In this document: positions 5,517 to 11,725 of the stretch, piece after piece
How the letters are laid out: each line of letters starts with the position of its first letter
Position numbering within the stretch: position 1 is the stretch's first letter
Assembly (NCBI GenBank): GCA_046758905.1
Contig: JBHIBC010000084.1
Coordinates: 1 to 11,725, forward strand
From: JBHIBC01 sp046758905
GTDB lineage: Bacteria > Acidobacteriota > Polarisedimenticolia > Gp22-AA2
Length of the DNA: 11,725 nt
Direction: 5' to 3'
Program-made: the position numbers and the translations under genes
Notes under the pieces: model-generated
Told to the model about the DNA's origin: nothing
Database searches by the model: none
The model's input: the letters and a program-made list of their open reading frames with translations, nothing else

Positions 5517-5759
5517 TCAGCCCTTGACGGCCAGCAGGATGCAGACGACCTCCGCGAACAGCGTCACGCCCTCGATGAGCGCGGCGGCGATGATCATCGT
5601 CGTCCGGAGGTCCCCCACCACCTGTGGCTGGCGGGCGCTGCCGTCCATCGCCGCCGCCGCCAGGCGGCCGATGCCCGCCGCCCCGCCGATGACCGCCAGT
5701 CCGGCGCCGATGCCGGCCGCGAAGTGCGCCAGTGAGTTGCCGAGTACCATCCCTTCCAT
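5517..5759 (-). CDS. atpE: ATP synthase F0 subunit c (rotor ring)
   Basis: This is the 80-residue proteolipid that forms the membrane rotor ring. Two hydrophobic helices (about 10-38 and 53-78) flank the polar loop ARQP (42-45), which contacts the F1 foot. E63 in helix 2 is the ion-carrying carboxylate. Aligned from the RQP loop, the positions of the Na+-type ligands hold I30, G64 and V65 instead of Gln, Ser and Thr, so proton coupling is predicted. A second Glu, E70, lies one helical turn pair further on, which is uncommon. ATG at 5759 is chosen over an in-frame codon at 5801 because of the perfect Shine-Dalgarno site. The gene is 69 nt after atpB and 9 nt before atpF. Confidence 0.95.
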   Translation of the reverse strand: MEGMVLGNSLAHFAAGIGAGLAVIGGAAGIGRLAAAAMDGSARQPQVVGDLRTTMIIAAALIEGVTLFAEVVCILLAVKG

Positions 5760-5766
5760 GCTTCGA

Positions 5767-5774
5767 TCCTCCTT
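5767..5774 (-). promoter_or_regulatory. Consensus Shine-Dalgarno site of atpE
   Basis: On the minus strand AAGGAGGA ends seven bases before ATG at 5759. It is among the best ribosome sites in the window, which fits the need for many more copies of c than of the other F0 subunits. A 5-bp hairpin (5788-5792 with 5804-5808) lies just upstream in the 69-nt atpB-atpE gap. Confidence 0.8.
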
Positions 5775-5828
5775 GCGGGTCGGTGGACCGGGCGCCATCA
5801 CATCCCGGCCGGTTGACGGTGTCGCGAC

Positions 5829-6731
5829 TCAGTGCTGCGGATGCACCGACATCCCTATGAACAGCGCCGTGAGCATCGTGAAAATGTAAGCCTGCAGAAA
5901 GGCGACGAGCAGCTCGATGCCGCTGATGAACAGGGCGAACGGCACCGAGAGCGCCGCGCCCACCCACGCCCTCTCCAGGATGAAGACCAGACTGATGAGC
6001 GACAGGATGACCACGTGCCCTCCGGTCATGTTGGCGAACAGCCTCACGCACAGGGCGAAGGGTTTCGCGAACATCCCGAGGAACTCGACCGGGATCATGA
6101 TCGGCAGCAGCCACACGGGCATCCCGTGCGGGACGAGGTTCTTGAAATGCCCCACGAGACCGTACTCCCTGACGCCGGCCGCCTGGATCACCAGGAAGGC
6201 GACCCCGGCGAGCCCCGCCGTGACGCCGATGTTTCCCGTGGCGGTCGCTCCGTACGGGATCAGCCCCAGGAGGTTGCAGGTCAGGATGAAGACGAACGTG
6301 CTGAGCAGATAGGGAACGAAGCGGTCGGGGTGCCGGCCGATGCTCTTCCTGGCCAGCTCGTCGCGCACGAACACGATGCACATCTCCATGAGGTTCTGGA
6401 TGCCGCGCGGCACCAGCCTCCGGCGCCGGTTGGCGAACCACAGCAGCAGGAACAGGACGGCGCCGGCCACCCACATCATCACCACGTGCTTGGTGATCGG
6501 CAGCTCGAGGGGCCCGAGGTGGAGCGTCGGCAGGTGGATCTCCACTCCCGGCAGCTCGAGCACCTGCGAGTCGGTGATGTGATGGAGAATCGTCTCGCCG
6601 GCGTCGAACGGGCCCTCGCCGTGGGCGCCCGCCGCCGCGTGCTGCCCGACGGGGACGCGCGGGTCCACGCCGAGGAGGTCCTCCACGATCCCCGCCTCCC
6701 CGGGCTCCGGCTCCACCGGCCCGAGATTCAC
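5829..6731 (-). CDS. atpB: ATP synthase F0 subunit a (proton channel)
   Basis: Subunit a forms the two half-channels that pass protons to the c ring. The predicted 300 residues include a long soluble acidic and Gly-rich N-terminus (1-78) before the first membrane helix at about 82-100, then further helices to the C-terminus. The essential arginine is R230 in CVRLFANM. H239 and E273 sit where E. coli has Glu219 and His245, the exchanged pairing also seen in mitochondrial-type subunits. The start is GTG at 6731: it overlaps the previous gene's TGA as GTGA and has GGAGG five bases upstream. The open frame continues further upstream to 7046, but that part is out-of-frame shadow of the AtpI-like gene. 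Assignment is very confident. Confidence 0.95.
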   Translation of the reverse strand: MNLGPVEPEPGEAGIVEDLLGVDPRVPVGQHAAAGAHGEGPFDAGETILHHITDSQVLELPGVEIHLPTLHLGPLELPITKHVVMMWVAGAVLFLLLWFANRRRRLVPRGIQNLMEMCIVFVRDELARKSIGRHPDRFVPYLLSTFVFILTCNLLGLIPYGATATGNIGVTAGLAGVAFLVIQAAGVREYGLVGHFKNLVPHGMPVWLLPIMIPVEFLGMFAKPFALCVRLFANMTGGHVVILSLISLVFILERAWVGAALSVPFALFISGIELLVAFLQAYIFTMLTALFIGMSVHPQH

Positions 6732-7105
6732 CGCTTCCTCCCCTTCAGGCCCCTCAGCACGAAGCGCACCTCCACGACCTGGAACAGCACGTAGCACCCG
6801 AGCAGCGCGGCCGCCGTGGCCAGCGGGTCGATCGGAGTCCTCAGCGCCACGTAGACCAGGACCGCGCCGTAGACCGCCAAGCGGCCCAGGATCCCCAGCG
6901 CCAGCGCGGCGAGGAACCGCTTCTGGTCCCTCTCGAAGCCCCAGGCCGTCAGAAGCATCCCGCTCACCGCCCCGACGGCCGCCAGCCCGGCGCCCAGCAT
7001 GCCCCCGTCGGCCGTGCCCGGGTCCAGCCGGCCCCGCAGGAGCCACACCGCGAGGACCACGCTCAGCGCGACGACCGCGACGGTCCCGGCGTAACGGGCG
7101 ATCAC
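6728..7105 (-). CDS. atpI: AtpI-like ATP synthase accessory membrane protein
   Basis: The predicted 125 residues form four hydrophobic segments (about 8-23, 35-57, 65-89 and 95-117) with a basic C-terminal end. This size, topology and position directly before atpB match the AtpI family, reported to assist c-ring assembly and, in some bacteria, Mg2+ or Ca2+ transport. Sequence conservation in this family is low, so the call rests mostly on context. The start is GTG at 7105, 4 nt after the upstream gene, with only a weak ribosome site. Its TGA stop overlaps the atpB GTG. Confidence 0.75.
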   Translation of the reverse strand: MIARYAGTVAVVALSVVLAVWLLRGRLDPGTADGGMLGAGLAAVGAVSGMLLTAWGFERDQKRFLAALALGILGRLAVYGAVLVYVALRTPIDPLATAAALLGCYVLFQVVEVRFVLRGLKGRKR

Positions 7106-7109
7106 GGCC

Positions 7110-7463
7110 TCACCACCCGGCGGCGCGCCCGCCCGGCCCGTCCCCCTGGCCTCCCGGCCCGCCGCGCCGCCCCTCCCGGCCCCCGCGCCGCTCCTCCCGG
7201 CCCCCGCGCCGCCCCTCCCGGCCCCCGCGCCGCTCCCCCGGCCCCTCGCCGGGAGGCGACAGGACCAGGCGGAAGAAGTTCACGAAGCCGGTCGCCATGC
7301 CCACCAGGAGTCCGGCGAGAAGGAGCCAGGGCCCCGACCCGAGCCTGCGGTCCAGGACATAGCCCACCCCCCCGAGCAACAGCATCGGGACCACCAGCAT
7401 CGTCCCGATCTGCGCGAAGCGCATCGCCTCGCCCAGCGGAGAGCGGCCGGGAGGCTCCTTCAC
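7110..7463 (-). CDS. atpZ: AtpZ-type F0F1 ATPase accessory protein with Arg/Gly heptad tail
   Basis: Residues 14-68 form the two-helix AtpZ/ATPase_gene1 core: MRFAQIGTMLVVPMLLLG, then the family-typical GYVLDRRLGSGPWLLLAGLLVGMATGF, ending NFFRLV. Partners in this family act with AtpI in ATP synthase assembly or cation supply. From about 72 to 117 a low-complexity tail contains four heptads, RRGGREG, RRGGREE, RRGGREG and RRGGPGG (78-105), encoded by 21-bp repeats. Most homologues end shortly after the second helix. The start is GTG at 7463 with GGAGGAGGGG upstream. It lies 33 nt after nuoN and 4 nt before the AtpI-like gene. The core is confident; the tail's function is unknown. Confidence 0.8.
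   Translation of the reverse strand: MKEPPGRSPLGEAMRFAQIGTMLVVPMLLLGGVGYVLDRRLGSGPWLLLAGLLVGMATGFVNFFRLVLSPPGEGPGERRGGREGRRGGREERRGGREGRRGGPGGQGDGPGGRAAGW
7149..7232 (-). repeat. Four 21-bp tandem units encoding the Arg/Gly heptads
   Basis: Units lie at 7212-7232, 7191-7211, 7170-7190 and 7149-7169, near-identical apart from a few substitutions. The length of 21 keeps the reading frame, so the array grows or shrinks by seven residues. A degenerate partial unit may precede it at 7233-7253. Such in-frame GC-rich repeats probably arise by slippage and could vary between strains. Confidence 0.85.
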
Positions 7464-7496
7464 GATCCCCTCCTCCCGCGCGGCGCGCGGCCGGCG

Positions 7497-9020
7497 TCAC
7501 GAGGCCCAGGGCGCCAGGGCCAGGATCGACCTCTCCGCGAGCGCGACGATCGGCTGGGGATAGATCCCGAACACCAGCGTGAACCCGATGCAGGCGCCGA
7601 GCGCCACCTTCTGTCCGAAGGAGATCACCAGCCGCGAGTCGTCCGCCGGCTCCCGCATGTACATCATCACCACGATGCGCGCGTAGTAGTACAGCGAGAT
7701 GGCGCTGTTGATCACCGCCACCACCGCCAGCCAGGCGTAGTCGGCCCGCACCGCCGCCCCGAACAGGTACCACTTGCCCACGAACCCGGCGGTCGCCGGG
7801 ATGCCGGCCAGCGACAGCATGAACACCAGCATCGCGAACGCCGACATCGGCGCGCGCTGGCCGAGGCCGGCGAAGTCGATGACCCGATCTCCGGGGACGT
7901 GCTCGCGGCGCAGCATGATCACCATCGTGAAGGCGCCGATGTTCACGAAGGTGTAGATCAGCATGTAGAGGATCAGCGAGGTGAGCCCGAAGTCCCGCGT
8001 CTCGGGCGTGCTCCCCAGCCCCACCGCGATCACCCCCATCAGAGCGTAGCCCGCGTGGGCGATGGACGAATACGCCAGCATGCGCTTGACGTTGTCCTGC
8101 AGGATCGCCGCCACGTTGCCCACCGTCATGCTGGCGACCGCCAGGATGGCCAGCAGGAGCGCCCACCGATCCCCCAGGCGCGGGAAGCCCATGGCGAACA
8201 CCCGCGCGAGGACGACGAACGCGGCCGCCTTCGAGCCGGTGGACAGCAGCGCGGTGATCGGGGTCGGGGCCCCCTCGTAGGCGTCCGGCGCCCACATGTG
8301 GAAGGGCACGGCCGCCACCTTGAACCCCAGCCCCACGGTCACCAGGATCACGCCGAGCAGGAAGAACGGCGCCTGCTGCGGCGACAGCGCCGGGGAGGCC
8401 TGGGACGCCCCGATGGTCCCCAGGTTGGTCGTCCCGGTCGTCCCGTAGATCAGCGAGATCCCGTACAGGAAGATGCCGGTCGAGAACGAGCCGAGCAGGA
8501 AGTACTTGAGCGCCGCCTCGTTCGACTTGCGGTTCGCCTTCAGGAACCCCACCAGGATGTAGAAGGCCAGGGCCATGGTCTCGAGGGAGACGAAGATGAC
8601 CACGAAATCGCCGGCCGAGGCCATGAACATCATCCCGACCACCGCGAACAGCAGGAGCGCGTAGTACTCCCCCGCATCCGCCTGCTCGACCTCCAGGTAC
8701 CGCGCGCTCACCATGATCGTCAGGATGGCGGCCAGCAGGAAGATGACCTTGAAGAAGATGCTGAACGCGTCGAGCACGAACATCCCGTTGAAGCCGGTCG
8801 TCGCCGCCGACAGGCGCAGCGTCTCCAGGCCGAACGTCCAGGGGTAGGCCAGCACCGCGAGCAGGGTCATCACGCACGCGAGGATCGACAGGGCGGGCGC
8901 CCACAGCCTGTGCCCGGCGTCGCGCAGCGCCGACAGGCCCAACAGCAGGAAGGCGCTCAGGGTGAGCACCACCTCGGGAGAGATCAGCCGAAGCTGATTG
9001 AGATCGAAGGGCACGCTCAT
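7497..9020 (-). CDS. nuoN: NADH-quinone oxidoreductase subunit N
   Basis: This is one of three antiporter-like proton-pumping subunits of complex I. The predicted 507 residues make about 14 membrane helices, close to family length. Expected charged residues are in place: E147 in FVSLETMAL, K234 in LGFKVAAVPFHMWAPDAYEG, and K264 in STGSKAAAF. The discontinuous-helix region near VKRMLAYSSIAHAGY (311-325) is also conserved. ATG at 9020 overlaps the nuoM TGA by 4 nt (ATGA), suggesting coupled translation, with GGAGG inside the end of nuoM. The following gene is atpZ, 33 nt away, so respiratory and ATP synthase genes are joined here. Assignment is very confident. Confidence 0.97.
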   Translation of the reverse strand: MSVPFDLNQLRLISPEVVLTLSAFLLLGLSALRDAGHRLWAPALSILACVMTLLAVLAYPWTFGLETLRLSAATTGFNGMFVLDAFSIFFKVIFLLAAILTIMVSARYLEVEQADAGEYYALLLFAVVGMMFMASAGDFVVIFVSLETMALAFYILVGFLKANRKSNEAALKYFLLGSFSTGIFLYGISLIYGTTGTTNLGTIGASQASPALSPQQAPFFLLGVILVTVGLGFKVAAVPFHMWAPDAYEGAPTPITALLSTGSKAAAFVVLARVFAMGFPRLGDRWALLLAILAVASMTVGNVAAILQDNVKRMLAYSSIAHAGYALMGVIAVGLGSTPETRDFGLTSLILYMLIYTFVNIGAFTMVIMLRREHVPGDRVIDFAGLGQRAPMSAFAMLVFMLSLAGIPATAGFVGKWYLFGAAVRADYAWLAVVAVINSAISLYYYARIVVMMYMREPADDSRLVISFGQKVALGACIGFTLVFGIYPQPIVALAERSILALAPWAS

Positions 9021-10738
9021 CGGGCGGCCGCCTCCGGCGCGCCGGCCCGATCCGCCGCCGGCCCGCGCTCGGCCGGCGTCCCCGGCCCGGGCGCCGGCTC
9101 CGCCGCCCCGGCAGGGGCGCCCGCCCGCGCGGGCCGCTCACCGCCCGGGGCGCCGCGCCCCGCGAGGCGCGCCCCCTCGGGCCTCTCGAGCTTCTGGACC
9201 AGGTCCGCGACCGGCCGGTCGAGGATGTCGAACATCGGCTTCGGGTACAGTCCGATCCAGAAGCACAGCAGGACGATCGGCGCCAGCGTCATGATCTCCC
9301 GGAAATCGAGGTCCTTCAGGGCGGCGTTTTCCGGCCTGTCGAGCTTGCCGAACATGGTCCGCTGGTACAGCCACAGCATGTACGCCGCCCCCAGCACGAT
9401 GCCGAAGACCGCGCACACGGCCCAGAACTTCCCGCCGAGGAACCACCCCACGCCGGGCAGGGTGAAGCCGTAGATCGCCGGGATCTGGAAGGCGCCGAGC
9501 AGGATGGTGAGCTCGCCGATGAACCCGTTGAGCGTCGGCAGGCCGATCGACGCCATGGTGATGATCATGAACAGCGTGGCGAAGATCGGCATCTGCTTCG
9601 ATAGTCCCCCGAAGTCAGCGATCATCCGGGTGTGACGCCGCTCGTAGATCAGGCCCACGATGAGGAACAGCGCCCCGGTGGAGAGACCGTGGTTGATCAT
9701 CTGCAGGATGCCCCCCGCGAGGCCCTGGTGGTTGAGGGCGAACACTCCCAGCATGCAGAACCCCAGGTGGCTCACCGAGGAGTAGGCCACCAGCTTCTTC
9801 CAGTCCTTCTGGACCATCGCCACGAGCGCCCCGTAGAGGATCCCGATGACCGACAGTGCGAGCATCCACGGCAGGTAATGGCGCGTCGCGTCCGGCAGCA
9901 TCGGCAGCGAGAAGCGCACGAAGCCGTAGGTGCCCATCTTCAGCAGGACGCCCGCCAGGATCACGGACCCCGCGGTCGGCGCCTCGACGTGGGCATCCGG
10001 CAGCCAGGTGTGGAACGGGAACATGGGCACCTTGATGGCGAAGCCGATGAAGAACGCGAGGAAGATCCACTTCTGGATGTCGAGCCAGTACGGGTCCCGG
10101 AGCGGCCCGAGGAGACGGATGAGCTCGGTGATGTCGAAGGTCGGGGCGCCCCCCGCGACCTTCGGGTAATAGAAATACAGCGCCAGGATCCCCAGGAGCA
10201 TCAGCACCGAGCCGAGCAGCGTGTACAGGAAGAACTTGATCGCCGCGTACAGCTTGCGCGGCCCGCCCCAGATGCCAATCAGGAAGTACATCGGGACCAG
10301 CATCGCCTCCCAGAAGACGTAGAACAGGAAGAAGTCCAGGGAGACGAACACCCCGAGCATGCCGGTCTGCAGCACCAGCATGAAGATGTAGTACTCCTTC
10401 ACGCGCTCGGTGATCGCGGTCCAGGAGGACAGGATGGCGATCACTCCGAGAAACGTCGTCAGCAGCACCAGCAGCAGGGAGATCCCATCGATGCCCACGT
10501 AATACCGGGCCCCGATGGACGGGATCCAGGAGGCCCGGAACTCGAACTGGAAGCCGCCCCGGGACGCGTCGTACAGGAAGAACAGCGGCACCGACAGCAG
10601 GAAGTCGATCAGGGCGATCCAGGTCGCCCCCTGCATGAAGATCCTGGGCCGATCCTTGCCGAACGGCAGGAGCAGCAGCGCCCCGAGCAGGGGCACGAAG
10701 GTCACGATCGTGAGGATGTTGGCCAGGTACCAGTCCAT
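9017..10738 (-). CDS. nuoM: NADH-quinone oxidoreductase subunit M with Ala/Pro-rich C-terminal extension
   Basis: This is the second antiporter-like proton-pumping subunit of complex I. The predicted 573 residues exceed the typical 490-510. Key residues match E. coli almost position for position: E144 in FWEAMLVPM, K236 in AIKVPMFPFHTWLPDAH, and K267 in LLKMGTYG. The membrane part ends near residue 505 (IGLYPKPMFDILD). The last ~55 residues are a low-complexity Ala/Pro/Gly/Arg tail that looks cytoplasmic or disordered and is absent from ordinary NuoM. The start ATG at 10738 follows nuoL by 16 nt, with GGGGAG upstream. The end overlaps nuoN. The assignment is very confident; the tail is unexplained. 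Confidence 0.97.
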   Translation of the reverse strand: MDWYLANILTIVTFVPLLGALLLLPFGKDRPRIFMQGATWIALIDFLLSVPLFFLYDASRGGFQFEFRASWIPSIGARYYVGIDGISLLLVLLTTFLGVIAILSSWTAITERVKEYYIFMLVLQTGMLGVFVSLDFFLFYVFWEAMLVPMYFLIGIWGGPRKLYAAIKFFLYTLLGSVLMLLGILALYFYYPKVAGGAPTFDITELIRLLGPLRDPYWLDIQKWIFLAFFIGFAIKVPMFPFHTWLPDAHVEAPTAGSVILAGVLLKMGTYGFVRFSLPMLPDATRHYLPWMLALSVIGILYGALVAMVQKDWKKLVAYSSVSHLGFCMLGVFALNHQGLAGGILQMINHGLSTGALFLIVGLIYERRHTRMIADFGGLSKQMPIFATLFMIITMASIGLPTLNGFIGELTILLGAFQIPAIYGFTLPGVGWFLGGKFWAVCAVFGIVLGAAYMLWLYQRTMFGKLDRPENAALKDLDFREIMTLAPIVLLCFWIGLYPKPMFDILDRPVADLVQKLERPEGARLAGRGAPGGERPARAGAPAGAAEPAPGPGTPAERGPAADRAGAPEAAAR

Positions 10739-10754
10739 CTTCGCTCTCCCCTGC

Positions 10755-11725
10755 TCAGTGCGCCGCGGTGAGCAGGTAGACGCTCACCAGGATGAAGATC
10801 CCCAGGACCATCGCCGTGGCGTAGGCCTGCACCACGCCCGTCTGCAGCTTCCGGAACAACCAGGAGGTGCCGCGCACCGTGTACCCCGTGAGGTTCACCA
10901 GCCCGTCCACGACGTAGGTGTCGAAGCCGACCGATGTGTACGAGGTCCCCAGCGTCAAGTACCCCGAGGCGTTCACGGTCCCGTCCACGACCCAGCGGTC
11001 GAGCCAGGCGGAGCCCCGGCACAGTGCGTAGTACGGACGGAGGACGATGCGCGCGTACAGCTCGTCCACCAGGTACTTCCCCGCGATCAGCCGGTACGCT
11101 CCCTGGAACCGCTCGGCCCACAGCCGCGGCAGCTCGGGACGCTTCTCGTAGAAGACCCAGCCCAGGAAGATCGCCAGCACGGCGATCAGGAGCGACACCG
11201 CCATCAGCCCGATCTCGACGGCCGCGGACCCGTGCGCCCCGGCCGCGCCGTGGGACGCGCCCGGGTGCGTCCCGAACACCGGTGACAGCCACCGCTCCAC
11301 GAAGTTCGGGATCCCGGGCGAGATCGCGCGGGGGATGCCCGCGAAGCCTCCGACGAACGACAGCACCGCGAGGATCGCGAGCGGCGCGAGCATCGAGCGC
11401 GGCGACTCGTGCAGGTGGCTCCGGGCCTCGTCGCCGAAGCGTTCCCGGCCGCGGAAGACCAGCACGTACAGGCGCGCCATGTAGAAGGCCGTGAGGAAGG
11501 CGCCGCCGGCGCCGAGCAGCCAGTACGCCGGGTTGCGGTTGAAGGCCATCCACAGGATCTCGTCCTTCGAGAAGAAGCCCGAGAGCGGGAAGATGCCGGC
11601 GATCGCCAACGTGGCCACGAGGAAGGTGCCGTGCGTCCACGGCAGGTGCCGGTCCAGTCCCCCCATCCGGCGGATGTCCTGCTCCCCCGCCATGGCGTGG
11701 ATCACCGAGCCCGCCCCGAGGAACA
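10755..11725 (-). CDS. nuoL: NADH-quinone oxidoreductase subunit L, C-terminal part (5' end outside window)
   Basis: About 323 residues of the C-terminal half are present. The frame runs open to the right edge: upstream of the GTG at 11705 it continues as FLGAGS, giving the conserved FLGAGSVIHAM block, so that GTG is internal. PLSGFFSKDEILW marks the conserved lysine-containing helix of NuoL. The end carries the long lateral helix and final membrane helix that brace the complex I membrane arm: a region rich in Tyr and Val, then RKLQTGVVQAYATAMVLG. A His/Gly/Ala-rich loop near the middle (HPGASHGAAGAHG) is less conserved. The gene is followed 16 nt later by nuoM, in the usual L-M-N order. Confidence 0.96.
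   Translation of the reverse strand, partial: FLGAGSVIHAMAGEQDIRRMGGLDRHLPWTHGTFLVATLAIAGIFPLSGFFSKDEILWMAFNRNPAYWLLGAGGAFLTAFYMARLYVLVFRGRERFGDEARSHLHESPRSMLAPLAILAVLSFVGGFAGIPRAISPGIPNFVERWLSPVFGTHPGASHGAAGAHGSAAVEIGLMAVSLLIAVLAIFLGWVFYEKRPELPRLWAERFQGAYRLIAGKYLVDELYARIVLRPYYALCRGSAWLDRWVVDGTVNASGYLTLGTSYTSVGFDTYVVDGLVNLTGYTVRGTSWLFRKLQTGVVQAYATAMVLGIFILVSVYLLTAAH

Noticed and set aside
3759..5735. A 658-codon plus-strand open frame opposite aroB, atpF and atpE
   Set aside because: It is antisense to three confidently identified genes, is rich in Arg, Asp, Gly and His as expected from GC-rich complementary codons, and shows no domain.
7102..9141. A 679-codon minus-strand open frame over nuoN and the AtpZ gene
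   Set aside because: It is a frame-shifted reading of the same strand with Arg/Gly/Ala-rich composition. The real genes in the correct frame have membrane helices and family motifs.
7899..10771. Long plus-strand open frames opposite nuoN and nuoM (7899-9473 and 9632-10771)
   Set aside because: They show low-complexity Gln/Arg/His/Asp composition and no recognisable motif, and lie opposite intact complex I genes.

Overview
The window is a very GC-rich bacterial chromosome segment. All genes except the leftmost are on the minus strand. Reading right to left it holds the C-terminal half of nuoL (cut by the window edge), nuoM and nuoN (proton-pumping membrane subunits of respiratory complex I). 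The membrane-sector (F0) genes of ATP synthase follow: an AtpZ-type accessory protein, an AtpI-like protein, atpB, atpE and atpF. Then comes aroB (3-dehydroquinate synthase). Spacing is tight (4-nt overlaps at nuoM/nuoN and atpI/atpB, gaps of 4 to 69 nt elsewhere), so nuoL to aroB could be one transcript. The F1 genes (atpH, A, G, D, C) are absent: aroB sits where atpH would be expected.

After aroB comes a 304-nt intergenic stretch, less GC-rich than its surroundings. It carries a 176-nt element closed by a perfect 13-bp inverted repeat, with further nested helices, and a good sigma70-like promoter on the minus strand. That promoter faces a two-gene signalling pair. The first gene encodes a PAS-like plus HisKA protein with no ATPase domain. 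The second encodes a response regulator whose C-terminal half looks like a degenerate GGDEF domain. A YfcE-like metallophosphoesterase gene follows.

At the left end a plus-strand gene encodes an exported protein joining a bifunctional-nuclease (DUF151) domain to a C-terminal PDZ domain. It converges on the phosphoesterase gene. The space between the two holds a 61-bp tandem repeat that copies the phosphoesterase gene's 3' end, and a perfect 12-bp hairpin containing a stop codon in each arm.

Together the nuo and atp genes encode proton pumping and the proton channel. The c subunit lacks the usual Na+-ligand residues, so H+ coupling is predicted. The organism appears to be an aerobically or anaerobically respiring, high-GC bacterium, possibly an uncultured lineage such as an Acidobacteriota relative. 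That placement is a guess from gene order and composition, not from a search. The strongest candidates for something undescribed are the nested-helix element at 3573-3748, the kinase-less HisKA and degenerate-GGDEF pair beside it, and the secreted DUF151-PDZ fusion.
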